This document shows, piece by piece, positions 38,590 to 50,460 of a stretch of 59,175 nt of DNA. The stretch spans positions 1-59,175 of the forward strand of contig JAGXFG010000025.1 in assembly GCA_024637395.1 (NCBI GenBank). The letters are read 5' to 3'. Origin of the DNA: Burkholderiaceae bacterium (GTDB taxonomy: Bacteria; Pseudomonadota; Gammaproteobacteria; Burkholderiales; Burkholderiaceae_E). Position 1 is the first letter of the stretch; each line of letters begins with the position of its first letter. The translations under genes and the position numbers were made by a program. A model generated the notes under the pieces. That model was not told the DNA's origin, searched no databases, and worked only from the letters and a program-made list of their open reading frames with translations.

Positions 38590-39386
38590 ACTCGAAAGAC
38601 CGGAGCTGGTGGCGGTCGACCATCGCAATGGCGGCCTTGCTGGTCGTGACGCTCGCCGCTGGCGGCTGCGCGAGCACGCAATCGCCATCCGACAGCGGCG
38701 GGGTGTTCAAGGTGCTCGGCCAGGTCGATCCGCTCGAGCCTTACAACCGGACGATGTTCAGTTTCAACGAAACGATCGACAGGGCCGTGCTCAAGCCGAT
38801 TGCGCAGGGTTACCAGAAGGTGGTTCCCGAGACCGGCCGGGTGATGATCAGCAACGTATTCTCCAATATTGGCGACGTCTGGGTTTCGTTCAACAACCTG
38901 CTGCAGGGCCGGTTTCGCGACAGCGCTTCGGACCTGGGGCGGGTCGCGATCAACACCACCGCGGGCATTTTTGGCCTGTTCGATGTTGCCACCGACTTGG
39001 GCCTGGAAAAGCATTACGAAGATCTCGGGTTGACTCTCGGGATCTGGGGCGCGGGGGCGGGACCGTATCTCATTCTGCCGTTGTTCGGCCCCTCGAGCCT
39101 GCGTGACGGCGTCGGCTTTTTCGTCCAATACGGCTTCGATCCGGTGCAGACCATCGACAGCGTCGGCCAGCGCAACAATGCGACGGCGTTGCGCCTGATC
39201 GACACCCGGGAGGGCTTGCTGGCCGCCGAGAGACTCCTCGACGCGGCGGCACTGGATCGCTACCTGTTCGTGCGCGACAGCTACCTGCAGCGCCGCCGCT
39301 ACCTGATTGACGAGCGCAAGTTAGGCAATGCGCACGCGGAGTCCGCCGTGTCATCGGACCGGCTGTCCGCGGCGTTGGATAAATAG
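38586..39386 (+). CDS. mlaA: Mla outer-membrane lipoprotein MlaA/VacJ
   Basis: 266 residues from a GTG with GGAAGGAGG in front. The signal ends in a slightly atypical lipobox (LAAGGC, Cys near residue 24). The VacJ core is clear: DPLEPYNRTMFSFNETIDRA, FFNNLL-like VSFNNLLQGRF, NTTAGIFGLFDVATDLGL, LTLGIWGAGAGPYLILPLFG. MlaA removes phospholipid from the outer leaflet and hands it to MlaC. In E. coli the gene is unlinked; here it is inside the operon, as in other betaproteobacteria. Confidence 0.95.
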   Translation: MNSKDRSWWRSTIAMAALLVVTLAAGGCASTQSPSDSGGVFKVLGQVDPLEPYNRTMFSFNETIDRAVLKPIAQGYQKVVPETGRVMISNVFSNIGDVWVSFNNLLQGRFRDSASDLGRVAINTTAGIFGLFDVATDLGLEKHYEDLGLTLGIWGAGAGPYLILPLFGPSSLRDGVGFFVQYGFDPVQTIDSVGQRNNATALRLIDTREGLLAAERLLDAAALDRYLFVRDSYLQRRRYLIDERKLGNAHAESAVSSDRLSAALDK

Positions 39387-39423
39387 TGGCTTTTGAAACA
39401 AAACAATGGAATCAAGGCTGGAT

Positions 39424-40062
39424 ATGATGAATCTCCTCAGGAATTCCCCGGTGCTGCGACTGTGCCTGGCGCTCGGTGTCGTACTGCTGATGTCAACCTC
39501 ACTGCGGGCCGCGCAGGTCGAGACGCCCGACGAGCTGATCCGCAAGCTGAGTACCGACGTGATCGAGAAGATCAAGGCGGACAAGGAAATCCAGGCCGGC
39601 AACCCCAAGCGGGTCTCGGAATTTGTCGACACCATGATCATGCCGAGCGTGAACTTCGAGCGCATGACCTCGCTGGCGGTCGGGCGCGGCTGGCGCGATG
39701 CCAACCCCGAGCAACAGCGGCAGCTGATCGTCGAATTCCGCACGCTGTTGCTGCGCACCTATTCCGGCGCCTTCGGCCAGGTAACCGACCAGAAGGTGCG
39801 CATGAAGCCGTCGCGCGCCGATGCGGCGGACGACGAAGTGATCGTGCGCAGCGAACTGGTCAGCCGGCGCGGACCCCCGATCCAGCTCGATTACCGGATG
39901 CAGAAGATCGGCACCAACTGGAAGATCTACGACGTCAACGTGCTCGGGGTCTGGCTGGTCGAGACCTACCGCAACCAGTTCGGGCAGGAAATCAATGCCG
40001 GGGGCGTCGACGGACTGCTCAAGAGCCTGAGCGAAAAGAACCGCCAGTACGCTCAAGGTTGA
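39424..40062 (+). CDS. mlaC: Mla periplasmic phospholipid carrier
   Basis: 212 residues, signal peptide with cleavage near RAA-QVE. The MlaC/Ttg2D pattern is seen in VETPDELIRKLSTDVIEKIK, DTMIMPSVNFERMTSLAVGR, YSGAFGQVTDQKVRMKPSR and IYDVNVLGVWLVETYRNQF. It ferries lipid between MlaA and MlaFEDB. Several ATGs cluster at the start (39406, 39424, 39427); I favour 39424 because AAGG lies upstream at a good distance. Confidence 0.94.
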   Translation: MMNLLRNSPVLRLCLALGVVLLMSTSLRAAQVETPDELIRKLSTDVIEKIKADKEIQAGNPKRVSEFVDTMIMPSVNFERMTSLAVGRGWRDANPEQQRQLIVEFRTLLLRTYSGAFGQVTDQKVRMKPSRADAADDEVIVRSELVSRRGPPIQLDYRMQKIGTNWKIYDVNVLGVWLVETYRNQFGQEINAGGVDGLLKSLSEKNRQYAQG

Positions 40063-40084
40063 TTACGGCAGGCGCGGGGGGGCG

Positions 40085-40390
40085 ATGACGAGCGCGGTTG
40101 GTGATGCAGTTCCTGGGCGGCCGGCGCCGGCGCCCGAGCGGCCGACACTTGCCGAGGCCGAAGGCTTTCTTGCCGCCTATCGCGCCGGACTGGCACGCGG
40201 CGAGGTTGCGGTCGACCTCAGTGGCCTGACGGCGTTCGATTCGGCCGGGGTCGGGGCACTGGTGGCGGCGGCCCGCGCTGCGGCGGCTTGTACCCCGCCG
40301 CTGGCAGCGCGCTTTGCCAATCCGCCGGCTCAATTGCGGTCGCTGGCCGACCTCTACGGGGTGGCGGAACTGATCTTTGGTGCAGCCTGA
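40085..40390 (+). CDS. mlaB: STAS-domain protein of the Mla system
   Basis: 101 residues. The STAS motif VDLSGLTAFDSAGVGALVAA lies near residues 42-61, with the serine that is phosphorylated in anti-sigma antagonists. MlaB binds MlaF in the cytoplasm and stabilises the transporter. The first 25 residues are Pro/Ala-rich. The short length and position after mlaC make the assignment firm. Confidence 0.88.
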   Translation: MTSAVGDAVPGRPAPAPERPTLAEAEGFLAAYRAGLARGEVAVDLSGLTAFDSAGVGALVAAARAAAACTPPLAARFANPPAQLRSLADLYGVAELIFGAA

Positions 40391-40424
40391 GCCGATTACA
40401 CTGATCGGAACAGCCCCGCCGCCC

Positions 40425-41330
40425 ATGTCCATCGCCATTGATCTGGTCTCGCTCAGCAAGCATTACGGCGCGGTGCGTGCACTCGACGATGTCACCTTGC
40501 AGGTGCGCGAGGGTGAGTTTTTCGGGCTGCTCGGCCCCAACGGCGCCGGCAAGACGACGCTGATCTCGATCGTCGCCGGTCTCGCTCGTGCGACCTCGGG
40601 GCAGGCGAGGGTGATGGGGTTCGACGTCGTGCGCGATTATCGCCAGGCGCGCCGCGCGCTCGGGGTAGTTCCGCAGGAACTGGTCTTCGACCCCTTTTTC
40701 ACGGTGCGAGAGACTCTGCGCCTGACCTCGGGTTACTACGGTATCGCGCGCAACGACGCCTGGATCGACGAAATACTCACCAATCTCGACCTGAGCTCGA
40801 AGGCCGATGCGAACATGCGCAGCCTGTCCGGGGGGATGAAACGCCGGGTGCTGGTGGCGCAGGCGCTGGTGCACCGCCCACCGGTGATCGTGCTCGATGA
40901 GCCGACCGCCGGCGTCGACGTCGAGCTCCGCCAGGCGCTGTGGCGCTTCGTGCGCCGGCTCAACCGCGAGGGCCACACCATCGTGCTCACCACCCACTAC
41001 CTCGAGGAAGCCCAGGAGCTTTGCGAGCGGGTGGCGATGCTCCAGAACGGGGCGATGGTCGCGCTTGAGCCAACCGCCGACCTGATCCGGCGATTCGCCG
41101 GCGGAATGCTGGTGCTGCGGCTGGGCGGCGCACCCCTGCCCCCGCGGCTGGCCGCGCTGCGGGTCGAATACCCCCTGCCGGACCGGGTGGCGCTGCCGCT
41201 GGCCCGCTATGAGGAGCTCGAGCCGACGCTGGCCGAGTTGCGCCAGGCCGGGTGCCTGATCGAGGAACTCGAGGTTCTGCACACCGACCTCGAGGACGTG
41301 TTCGTGCGCATCATGCGGGGTGAGCGATGA
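40425..41330 (+). CDS. ABC exporter ATPase (YadG-like)
   Basis: 301 residues from MSIAIDLVSLSKHYGAVRAL; a longer in-frame start overlaps mlaB and is less likely. Walker A GPNGAGKTTLISIVAGL, signature RSLSGGMKRRVLVAQAL and Walker B PVIVLDEPTAGVDVEL are intact. A C-terminal accessory region follows that ends in DLEDVFVRIM. YadG/YadH pairs are ABC-2 exporters of unknown substrate. It is coupled to its permease by a four-base overlap (ATGA). Confidence 0.9.
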   Translation: MSIAIDLVSLSKHYGAVRALDDVTLQVREGEFFGLLGPNGAGKTTLISIVAGLARATSGQARVMGFDVVRDYRQARRALGVVPQELVFDPFFTVRETLRLTSGYYGIARNDAWIDEILTNLDLSSKADANMRSLSGGMKRRVLVAQALVHRPPVIVLDEPTAGVDVELRQALWRFVRRLNREGHTIVLTTHYLEEAQELCERVAMLQNGAMVALEPTADLIRRFAGGMLVLRLGGAPLPPRLAALRVEYPLPDRVALPLARYEELEPTLAELRQAGCLIEELEVLHTDLEDVFVRIMRGER

Positions 41331-42085
41331 GCCGCGGCTTCATCACGCTCTTCTACAAGGAGTTGCTGCGCTTCCTCAAGGTGGGTGTCCAGACCATCGC
41401 CGCGCCGATTCTCACCTCCGCGCTCTACCTCCTGATCTTCGGGCACGTGCTCACCGACCGGGTGACGGTCTTCGAGGGTGTGCGCTACACCTCGTTTCTG
41501 ATTCCCGGGCTGGTGATGATGGCGGTGCTGCAGAACGCCTTCGCCAACAGCTCGTCGTCGATGATCCAGAGCAAGATCACGGGCAACATCGTGTTCGTGC
41601 TGCTGCCCCCGCTGTCGCACTTCGAGATCTTCGCAGCCTACGTCCTCGCCTCAATGGCGCGCGGAATTGCGGTTGGCTCCGGAGTGTTCATCTTCACGTC
41701 CTGGTTCGCTGATCTGAGTTTCGCGGCGCCGGCCTGGATAGTGGTGTTCGCGGTCCTCGGCAGCGCCATTCTCGGTACAATGGGCTTGATGGTCGGGATC
41801 TGGGCAGAGAAGTTTGACCAGATCGCCGTGTTCCAGAATTTCATCATCATGCCGATGACTTTTCTGGCAGGTGTGTTCTATTCGGTGACTTCGCTGCCAG
41901 CCCTCTGGCAAAAACTGTCCCACCTGAACCCGTTTTTTTACATGGTCGACGGTTTCCGCTACGGTTTCTTCGGCGTCTCCGACGTTTCGCCCTGGACGAG
42001 CCTGGCCGTGGTCTGCGTGGCGCTGGCAGTGACGGCAGCGTTGGCGCTGCGGCTGCTTGTCAGCGGGTACCGGCTCCGCAACTGA
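41327..42085 (+). CDS. ABC-2 type permease (YadH-like)
   Basis: 252 residues with six membrane segments. ABC-2 features are GFITLFYKELLRFLKVGVQT at the start, FLIPGLVMMAVLQNAFANSS, and FIIMPMTFLAGVFYSVTSLP, followed by LNPFFYMVDGFRYGFFGVSD. It forms the channel for the YadG-like ATPase. The pair lies between mlaB and ibaG in many betaproteobacteria, which hints at an envelope role. Confidence 0.9.
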   Translation: MSRGFITLFYKELLRFLKVGVQTIAAPILTSALYLLIFGHVLTDRVTVFEGVRYTSFLIPGLVMMAVLQNAFANSSSSMIQSKITGNIVFVLLPPLSHFEIFAAYVLASMARGIAVGSGVFIFTSWFADLSFAAPAWIVVFAVLGSAILGTMGLMVGIWAEKFDQIAVFQNFIIMPMTFLAGVFYSVTSLPALWQKLSHLNPFFYMVDGFRYGFFGVSDVSPWTSLAVVCVALAVTAALALRLLVSGYRLRN

Positions 42086-42102
42086 AGGGAAGGTTCGCCG
42101 CA

Positions 42103-43642
<1,540 letters not shown>

Positions 43643-43689
43643 ACCGGGTTTCCCGGGGATCGCTAACCAGCACGCTGGCAAGGAATGAA

Positions 43690-44334
43690 ATGATCACATT
43701 GGCTCTTTCCAAGGGAAGGATCTTAGACGAGACCGCACCCCTGCTCGAGGCGATCGGGATTGCTCTCGACCCCGCGGTACTCGACTCGCGCAAGCTGATC
43801 CTGCCCACCGGGGACCCCGACCTGCAACTGATCATCGTGCGCGCGAGCGACGTGCCGACCTACGTCCGCTACGGTGCTGCCGACCTCGGGGTCGCCGGCA
43901 AGGACGTGCTCATCGAGTACGGCGATGAGGGGCTCTACCAGCCGATCGACCTGGGTATCGGCCGCTGCCGGATCTGCGTGGCGGCACGCCGCGGCTTCGA
44001 TTACCAGGCAGCGGTAGGGCGCGGTGCCCGGCTGCGCATCGCCACCAAATACCTGCGCATGGCCAGTGAACACTTTGCGGCCAAGGGCATGCACGTTGAC
44101 CTGATCAAGCTCTACGGATCGATGGAACTGGCCCCGCTGGTGGGGCTGGCCGACGCAATTGTCGATCTGGTGAGCACCGGCAACACGCTGCGGGCCAACG
44201 ACCTGATCGAAGTCGAGGAGGTCGGCGTGATTTCCTCGCGCCTGATCGTCAACCAGGCTGCGCTCAAGACCAAGGCTGCGCGCCTCCAGCCCCTGCTCGA
44301 GCGCTTTGCCGCGGCGGTGGCGGCTCGACCATGA
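43690..44334 (+). CDS. hisG: ATP phosphoribosyltransferase, short form
   Basis: 214 residues. First step of histidine synthesis (PRPP plus ATP). [40 protein letters not shown] and [20 protein letters not shown] are the family hallmarks. The C-terminal regulatory domain of long HisG is absent, so this is the HisG-S type that needs HisZ. No hisZ lies in the window. The stop overlaps the hisDC start by four bases (ATGA). Confidence 0.95.
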   Translation: MITLALSKGRILDETAPLLEAIGIALDPAVLDSRKLILPTGDPDLQLIIVRASDVPTYVRYGAADLGVAGKDVLIEYGDEGLYQPIDLGIGRCRICVAARRGFDYQAAVGRGARLRIATKYLRMASEHFAAKGMHVDLIKLYGSMELAPLVGLADAIVDLVSTGNTLRANDLIEVEEVGVISSRLIVNQAALKTKAARLQPLLERFAAAVAARP

Positions 44335-46733
44335 GCTCCGCCCGGTTGATCGCCCGGCTGGACTCGACGGCGGCCGATTTCGCCGACCGGCTGCGCACGC
44401 TGCTCGCCCACGAGCCCGAGGAAGACGAGCGCATCGCCCAGACGGTCGCCGAAATCGTGGCGGCGGTGCGGGTTCGCGGCGATGCGGCGCTGATCGAATA
44501 CACCCGCCGTTTTGACCGGGTCGAAGTGAGCGACGCCGCGGCGCTCGAGATTCCGGCGACCGAGCTCGGTAGCGCGCTGGCCGGACTGGACCCGGAGATC
44601 CGCCAGTCGCTGGAAGCGGCGGCCGCGCGGGTGCGCGCCTTTCACGAGCGCCAACTGGCGACATCCTGGTCGTTAGAGGAAGCCGACGGAACCCGGCTGG
44701 GGCAGCGGGTCACGCCGCTCGATCGGGTCGGAATCTACGTTCCTGGAGGACGCGCCGCCTATCCATCGTCGGTGCTGATGAACGCGGTGCCCGCCAGGGT
44801 CGCCGGTGTCGGTGAAATCATCATGGTCGTGCCGACCCCCGATGGGGTGCGCAATCAGGCGGTGCTCGCGGCCGCCGCGATCGCCGGGGTCGACCGGGTC
44901 TTCGCGGTCGGCGGCGCCCAGGCTGTCGCGGCGCTGGCCTATGGCACGGCGACCGTGCCGGGGGTCGACAAGATCGTTGGTCCGGGCAACGCTTACGTGG
45001 CCGAGGCCAAGCGTCGGGTGTTCGGCAAGGTCGGGATCGACATGATTGCCGGGCCGAGCGAGATCGTCGTGATCTGCGACGGGCACACCGCGCCCGACTG
45101 GATCGCCATGGACATGTTCGCGCAGGCCGAGCACGACGAGCTCGCCCAGGCGATCCTGCTTTCGCCCAGCGCAGAGTTCCTGAACGCGCTCGAGGAATCG
45201 ATTGGCCGCCTGCTTGCGACGATGCCCCGGCGCGCGGTGATCGCGCGCTCGCTGGCGGATCGCGGCGCGCTGATCAAGGTGCGCGACCTCGCTGAGGCCT
45301 GCGAAGTAGCCAACCAGATCGCCCCCGAACATCTCGAGATCTCGGCGCAGGATGCGCCGCGCTGGGCGGAGCGGATTCGCCACGCCGGTGCGATCTTCCT
45401 GGGCGAATATTCCTCGGAGTCGCTGGGCGACTACTGTGCCGGTCCCAACCACGTATTGCCGACCATGCGCACGGCGCGCTTCTCCTCTCCCCTGGGGGTC
45501 TACGATTTCCAGAAGCGCACCAGCATCATCGAGGTGTCGCGTGCCGGCGCCCGGACGCTCGGGAAAGTGGCAGCGCTGCTGGCCCGGGCCGAGGGGCTCG
45601 AGGCCCATGCCCGCAGCGCCGAACTGCGCTTCGAGGGCGACGGCACCCCGGCCGCCCAGGGCAGCCCCGGTCCGGCCGGAGTGATTCGCACCGACGTGCT
45701 GGCGATGCACGCCTATCAGGTTGCCGACGCCGGCGGCATGGTCAAGCTCGACGCGATGGAGAACCCCTATCGCCTGCCGGCGGAGTTGCGCCGGTCGCTG
45801 GGCGAGCGGCTGGCCGAGGTCGCCATCAACCGCTACCCGGTACCCAGCTACGCCGAGCTGAGGGCCGCGCTGCGCGCGAAGTTCGAGGTGCCAGCCGGTT
45901 ACGACGTGGTGGTCGGCAACGGCTCCGACGAGTTGATCGCGATGCTGTCGGTGGTGACGGCCCGGCCGGGCGCCGTGGTGCTCTCGCCGTGGCCGTCGTT
46001 CGTGATGTACGAGATGGGTGCGCGGCTCGCCGGCAGTCGCTTCGTCGGCGTCCCGCTTCGTCCCGATTTCACCCTCGACACCGAGGCGATGCTGGCGGCA
46101 ATTCGCGCCGAGCGCCCGGCGCTGATCTATCTTGCCTACCCCAACAATCCGACTGGCAACTGTTACGAAACCAGTGCGATCGAAGCGATCATTGCGGCCG
46201 CGCCCGGGCTGGTGGTGATCGACGAGGCCTATCAGCCCTTCGCGCTCGACACCTGGATGCCCCGCCTGCCGGAGTTTCCGAACCTGGCAGTGTTGCGCAC
46301 CGTCTCCAAGCTGGGACTTGCGGGGCTGCGAATCGGCTACCTGAGTGCGGCTGCGCCCTGGCTCGCCGAACTCGAGAAGGTCCGACCGCCCTACAACGTC
46401 GGCTCGCTCAACGAAGCCGGGGCGATCTTTGCCCTCGAACACCTGGCAGTGTTCGAGGCCCAGGCGGCAGATTTGCGCGCCGCGCGCGCCGAGTTGGCCT
46501 GGGAACTGGCCGCGGTGCCCGGGTGCGAGGTATTTCCTTCGCAGGCCAATTTCCTGCTGATCCGGGTTGCCGACGGCCCGGCAACCGCGGCGGGCTTGCG
46601 TGAACGCGGGGTATTGATCCGCGACGTGGGTAAAATGAATCCGTTGCTGAGCAACTGCCTGCGACTGACGGTGGGCGACGCGCGCGAGAATGCGGCGCTG
46701 CTCGCAGCGTTACGCGACACGCAGCGTGCGTAG
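44331..46733 (+). CDS. hisDC: Fused histidinol dehydrogenase and histidinol-phosphate aminotransferase
   Basis: 800 codons in one frame. Residues 1-435 are a complete HisD with Gln265 and His268 (AQAEHDE), Glu333-His334 (APEHLE), Asp367 and His426, which match the zinc and catalytic residues of E. coli HisD. Residues 436-450 are a Gly/Pro/Ala linker. Residues 451-800 are a complete HisC, with [11 protein letters not shown] at the start, YPNNPTGN and the PLP lysine Lys660 in [13 protein letters not shown]. Normally hisD and hisC are adjacent separate genes. A GTG at 45681 could start HisC alone but has no good ribosome binding site. The product would catalyse steps 7, 9 and 10 of the pathway. 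Confidence 0.92.
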   Translation: MSSARLIARLDSTAADFADRLRTLLAHEPEEDERIAQTVAEIVAAVRVRGDAALIEYTRRFDRVEVSDAAALEIPATELGSALAGLDPEIRQSLEAAAARVRAFHERQLATSWSLEEADGTRLGQRVTPLDRVGIYVPGGRAAYPSSVLMNAVPARVAGVGEIIMVVPTPDGVRNQAVLAAAAIAGVDRVFAVGGAQAVAALAYGTATVPGVDKIVGPGNAYVAEAKRRVFGKVGIDMIAGPSEIVVICDGHTAPDWIAMDMFAQAEHDELAQAILLSPSAEFLNALEESIGRLLATMPRRAVIARSLADRGALIKVRDLAEACEVANQIAPEHLEISAQDAPRWAERIRHAGAIFLGEYSSESLGDYCAGPNHVLPTMRTARFSSPLGVYDFQKRTSIIEVSRAGARTLGKVAALLARAEGLEAHARSAELRFEGDGTPAAQGSPGPAGVIRTDVLAMHAYQVADAGGMVKLDAMENPYRLPAELRRSLGERLAEVAINRYPVPSYAELRAALRAKFEVPAGYDVVVGNGSDELIAMLSVVTARPGAVVLSPWPSFVMYEMGARLAGSRFVGVPLRPDFTLDTEAMLAAIRAERPALIYLAYPNNPTGNCYETSAIEAIIAAAPGLVVIDEAYQPFALDTWMPRLPEFPNLAVLRTVSKLGLAGLRIGYLSAAAPWLAELEKVRPPYNVGSLNEAGAIFALEHLAVFEAQAADLRAARAELAWELAAVPGCEVFPSQANFLLIRVADGPATAAGLRERGVLIRDVGKMNPLLSNCLRLTVGDARENAALLAALRDTQRA

Positions 46734-46760
46734 TGGGCGCAAAACCTGGGAGGTGCGGCG

Positions 46761-47351
46761 GTGAAACGTATTGCAGAAGTGACCCGGAAGACGGCAGAAA
46801 CACGGATTAGCGTGCGGGTCGATCTCGATGGCACCGGCCGGCGGCAACTGGCGACCGGCGTGCCGTTCCTCGATCACATGCTCGACCAGATCGCCCGTCA
46901 CGGCCTGATCGACCTCGATGTGAGCGCCGACGGCGACCTGCACATCGACGGCCACCATACCGTCGAGGACGTCGGGATCACAATCGGGCAGGCCGTTGCC
47001 AAGGCGATCGGCGACCGCAAGGGGATCAATCGCTATGGCCATGCCTATGTGCCGCTCGACGAAGCGCTCTCGCGGGTCGTGATCGATTTCTCGGGCCGGC
47101 CCGGGCTCGAGTGGCACGTCGAGTTCGCGCGCGACATGATCGGCGGCTTCGAGGTCGATCTTGCCCACGAGTTCTTCCAGGGGTTCGCAAATCACGCCCA
47201 GGTGACCCTGCACATCGACAACCTGCGCGGCAGCAATGCCCATCACCAGTGCGAGACGGTGTTCAAGGCCTTCGCGCGGGCGCTGCGCACGGCGGTCGAA
47301 TTCGACCCGCGCCGCGGCGACGAAATTCCGTCGACCAAGGGAACGCTTTGA
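46761..47351 (+). CDS. hisB: Imidazoleglycerol-phosphate dehydratase
   Basis: 196 residues from a GTG with GGGAGG in front. [37 protein letters not shown], the metal-binding [16 protein letters not shown] and the second site [18 protein letters not shown] are all present. It is the monofunctional form without the phosphatase domain. It lies 27 bases after hisDC. Confidence 0.96.
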   Translation: MKRIAEVTRKTAETRISVRVDLDGTGRRQLATGVPFLDHMLDQIARHGLIDLDVSADGDLHIDGHHTVEDVGITIGQAVAKAIGDRKGINRYGHAYVPLDEALSRVVIDFSGRPGLEWHVEFARDMIGGFEVDLAHEFFQGFANHAQVTLHIDNLRGSNAHHQCETVFKAFARALRTAVEFDPRRGDEIPSTKGTL

Positions 47352-47424
47352 CGGGATCTCTGCCAGGGCGCCGTTCCAGCGCTGCCGATGATCGCGTCGC
47401 GCCGATCGCAGCGGAGGGGGCGCC

Positions 47425-48066
47425 TTGGGCCTGATCGTGGTCGTCGACTACGGAATGGGCAATCTGCGCTCGGTCGCCAAGGCGCTGGAGCATGTCGCGC
47501 CGCACGCGCGAGTTGTGATCAGCGGCGATCCGGCGCAGGTTGACGCCGCCGACCGGGTGGTTTTCCCTGGCCAGGGCGCGATGCCTGACTGCATGCGCAA
47601 TCTCGAAGCCGCGGGCCTGCGCGATGCGGTGCTGAGGGCGGCGGCGAAGCGGCCGTTCATGGGGGTCTGCGTCGGCGAACAGATGCTCTTCGACGAAAGC
47701 GCCGAGGGTCCGACCCCGGGGCTGGGGGTGTTCGCCGGGCGGGTGCTGCGCTTTCCGCCGGATGCGATGATTCGTCCCGACGGCAGCCGCCTCAAGGTGC
47801 CGCACATGGGCTGGAACCAGGTCTGGCAGACGCGGCCCCACCCGCTGTGGGCCGGAATCGCCGATGGCTCCAACTTCTATTTCGTGCACAGCTACTATGC
47901 CGAGCCCGCCGATGCGCAGGCCCTGACCGTCGGCGAAACCGAGCACGGCGTGCGCTTTACCTCTGCAGTGGCGCAGGATAATATTTTCGCCAGCCAGTTC
48001 CACCCCGAGAAAAGCGCTGCCGACGGGCTGCGGCTCTACCAGAATTTCTGCAACTGGAATCCCTAG
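47425..48066 (+). CDS. hisH: Imidazole glycerol phosphate synthase glutaminase subunit
   Basis: 213 residues from a TTG with GGAGGGGG in front; no better in-frame start is available. [19 protein letters not shown] opens the chain, the nucleophile Cys lies in [13 protein letters not shown], and the His-Glu pair lies in [12 protein letters not shown] near the end. It supplies ammonia to HisF. The 73-base gap from hisB is the largest inside the his run before hisA. Confidence 0.95.
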   Translation: MGLIVVVDYGMGNLRSVAKALEHVAPHARVVISGDPAQVDAADRVVFPGQGAMPDCMRNLEAAGLRDAVLRAAAKRPFMGVCVGEQMLFDESAEGPTPGLGVFAGRVLRFPPDAMIRPDGSRLKVPHMGWNQVWQTRPHPLWAGIADGSNFYFVHSYYAEPADAQALTVGETEHGVRFTSAVAQDNIFASQFHPEKSAADGLRLYQNFCNWNP

Positions 48067-48120
48067 CCGTGCGCGGCGCCGGATTCTCCCCGACTCCTCC
48101 TGATAATCAGTAAGAAGACC

Positions 48121-48861
48121 ATGTTGCTCATACCGGCGATCGATCTCAAGGACGGCCACTGTGTGCGCCTGAAGCAGGGCGACATGGATGACGCCACGAC
48201 ATTTTCGGAAGATCCAGCGCAGATGGCACGGCGCTGGGTGGACGCTGGCGCGCGGCGCCTGCATCTGGTCGATCTCAACGGCGCGTTCGCCGGCAAACCA
48301 CGCAACGGCGCGGCGATCAAGGCGATCATCGAGGAAGTCGGGACCCAGATCCCGGTCCAGCTCGGCGGCGGGATCCGCGACCTCGATACCATCGAACGCT
48401 ACCTCGACGAGGGGCTGAGCTACGTGATCATCGGTACCGCAGCGGTCAAGCGCCCAGGGTTCCTGCATGATGCCTGCAGCGCGTTCCCGGGGCAGATCAT
48501 CGTCGGGCTCGACGCCCGCGACGGCAAGGTCGCCACCGATGGCTGGAGCAAACTCACGGGACACGATGTGCTCGACCTGGCGCGCAAGTTCCAGGGCTAC
48601 GGCATCGAAGGGGTGATCTATACCGATATCGGACGCGACGGCATGCTCTCGGGCGTGAACATCGAGGCCACGCAGCGCCTGGCCAGCGAATTGCTGGTCC
48701 CGGTGTTCGCCTCTGGCGGAGTCTCGAGCCTGGCCGATATCGAGCGACTCTGCGCCATCTCCTCCGACGGGGTGGCCGGGGTGATCCTCGGGCGTTCACT
48801 CTACGAAGGAACGATCGACTTTGCCACCGCCCAGTCGCTGGCCGACGAGTTGTCGGACTGA
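48121..48861 (+). CDS. hisA: ProFAR isomerase
   Basis: 246 residues. A (beta/alpha)8 barrel with catalytic Asp8 in [18 protein letters not shown] and the second Asp in [32 protein letters not shown] and [16 protein letters not shown] are the phosphate-binding loops. hisF begins two bases after its stop. Confidence 0.96.
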   Translation: MLLIPAIDLKDGHCVRLKQGDMDDATTFSEDPAQMARRWVDAGARRLHLVDLNGAFAGKPRNGAAIKAIIEEVGTQIPVQLGGGIRDLDTIERYLDEGLSYVIIGTAAVKRPGFLHDACSAFPGQIIVGLDARDGKVATDGWSKLTGHDVLDLARKFQGYGIEGVIYTDIGRDGMLSGVNIEATQRLASELLVPVFASGGVSSLADIERLCAISSDGVAGVILGRSLYEGTIDFATAQSLADELSD

Positions 48862-48863
48862 TT

Positions 48864-49640
48864 GTGCTCACCAAGCGGATCATCCCGTGCCTTGATGTGA
48901 CCGCCGGCCGGGTCGTGAAGGGCGTCAATTTCGTCGCCCTGCGCGATGCCGGAGACCCGGTCGAGATCGCCCGGCGCTACGATGAACAGGGCGCTGACGA
49001 GCTCACTTTCCTCGACATCACGGCTTCCAGTGACGATCGCGACATGATCCTGCACATGATCGAGGCAGTCGCCGACCAGGTGTTCATTCCGCTCACCGTC
49101 GGCGGCGGCGTGCGCGTGGTCGAGGATGTCCGCCGGCTGCTCAATGCCGGCGCCGACAAGGTGGCGATCAACACCGCCGGAATCCTCGATCCCCAGTTGC
49201 TCGGGAATTCCGCGTCGCGCTATGGCTCGCAATGCATCGTCTGCGCGATCGACGCCAAGGCCAGCGGGCCCGGGCGCTGGGAAGTGTTTACCCACGGCGG
49301 GCGACGGCCCACCGGGCTGGATGCAATCGAGTGGGCGCGGCGGGTTACGGAACTCGGGGTCGGGGAAATCCTGCTGACCAGCATGGACCGCGACGGCACG
49401 CGGGCCGGTTTCGACCTCGAACTCACCCGGGCGGTGAGCGATGCGGTGGCGATACCGGTGATCGCCTCGGGCGGCGTGGGCACCCTGGAGCATCTCGCCG
49501 ACGGGGTCACCATCGGCCGCGCCGACGCGGTGCTGGCCGCGAGCATTTTTCACTTTGGCGAGTTCACGGTGGCGCAAGCCAAGGCAGTGATGGCCGAGCG
49601 CGGCATTCCGGTGCGCGAACTCTCGGGAGCGACCCGGTGA
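48864..49640 (+). CDS. hisF: Imidazole glycerol phosphate synthase cyclase subunit
   Basis: 258 residues from a GTG. Catalytic Asp residues are in [18 protein letters not shown] near residue 11 and in [18 protein letters not shown] near 130. [20 protein letters not shown] and [16 protein letters not shown] are the phosphate sites. It pairs with HisH. The stop overlaps the hisI start by four bases (GTGA). Confidence 0.96.
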   Translation: MLTKRIIPCLDVTAGRVVKGVNFVALRDAGDPVEIARRYDEQGADELTFLDITASSDDRDMILHMIEAVADQVFIPLTVGGGVRVVEDVRRLLNAGADKVAINTAGILDPQLLGNSASRYGSQCIVCAIDAKASGPGRWEVFTHGGRRPTGLDAIEWARRVTELGVGEILLTSMDRDGTRAGFDLELTRAVSDAVAIPVIASGGVGTLEHLADGVTIGRADAVLAASIFHFGEFTVAQAKAVMAERGIPVRELSGATR

Positions 49641-50056
49641 GTGCGCAGCAGCGCCCCACTGACGTGCCACCCGGCGACGGCTGGATTTCGCGGGTGCGCT
49701 GGAACGACGACGGGCTGGTGGCGGCGATCGCCCAGGACGCGGCCAGTGGCCGGGTGCTGATGCTGGCCTGGATGAACCGCGAGGCGCTCGAGCGCACTGC
49801 CGCGACGCGCCGGGCGGTGTATTTCTCGCGTTCGCGTGCCCGGCTCTGGGTCAAGGGCGAGGAATCGGGAAATTTTCAGACCGTGCGCGAAATCAGGCTT
49901 GATTGCGACGGCGACGCGGTCCTGCTGCTGGTCGAGCAGACTGGTGGCGTGGCCTGCCATACGGGGCGTGAATCGTGTTTCTACAGCCGGCTCGACGGCG
50001 AGCAGTGGCAGATAATCGATCCGGTGCTGGTCGATCCGGGGAGGCTCTACAAGTGA
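49637..50056 (+). CDS. hisI: Phosphoribosyl-AMP cyclohydrolase
   Basis: 139 residues. [40 protein letters not shown], and the metal-binding segment [20 protein letters not shown] followed by [10 protein letters not shown] are typical. Cysteines and Asp/His residues for the zinc site are present. It is separate from hisE, as is usual in betaproteobacteria, and overlaps it by four bases (GTGA). Confidence 0.95.
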   Translation: MSAQQRPTDVPPGDGWISRVRWNDDGLVAAIAQDAASGRVLMLAWMNREALERTAATRRAVYFSRSRARLWVKGEESGNFQTVREIRLDCDGDAVLLLVEQTGGVACHTGRESCFYSRLDGEQWQIIDPVLVDPGRLYK

Positions 50057-50433
50057 GTGCAGTGAAGCAGGGTGGTGGCTCGGGCAGTGCCCAGGATGTT
50101 CTGGCAAGGCTTGCCGACGTGCTCGAAGCGCGCCGTGACGGCGCCGACCCGGAGAGTTCATACGTCGCGCGGCTGTTTCAGCGCGGCACCGATGCGATCC
50201 TGAAGAAAGTTGGCGAAGAAGCGACCGAAACCGTGATGGCGGCCAAGGATGGCGTGCCGGCGCGCATCGTCGCCGAGACCGCCGACTTGTGGTTCCACAC
50301 CATGATCATGCTCGCGCATTTCGACTTGCGCCCGGCCGACGTGCTCGCCGAGCTGGAACGGCGCGAGGGACAGTCAGGGCTCGAAGAGAAAGCGCTGCGG
50401 GGGACGCGGGAAGGCGACGTCGCGGGCGACTGA
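50053..50433 (+). CDS. hisE: Phosphoribosyl-ATP pyrophosphatase
   Basis: 126 residues from a GTG. The all-alpha NTP pyrophosphohydrolase signature is seen in [33 protein letters not shown] and [19 protein letters not shown]. The first 15 residues are a Gly/Ser-rich extension. It is the last biosynthetic gene of the his operon. Confidence 0.95.
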   Translation: MSAVKQGGGSGSAQDVLARLADVLEARRDGADPESSYVARLFQRGTDAILKKVGEEATETVMAAKDGVPARIVAETADLWFHTMIMLAHFDLRPADVLAELERREGQSGLEEKALRGTREGDVAGD

Positions 50434-50460
50434 AGCAGGCGACTAGGGGAGCTGAAAGCA

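Noticed and set aside
44673-46442. A 589-codon minus-strand frame opposite hisDC
   Set aside because: The plus-strand frame encodes two complete enzymes; the minus frame is rich in Arg/Gly/His and has no domain.
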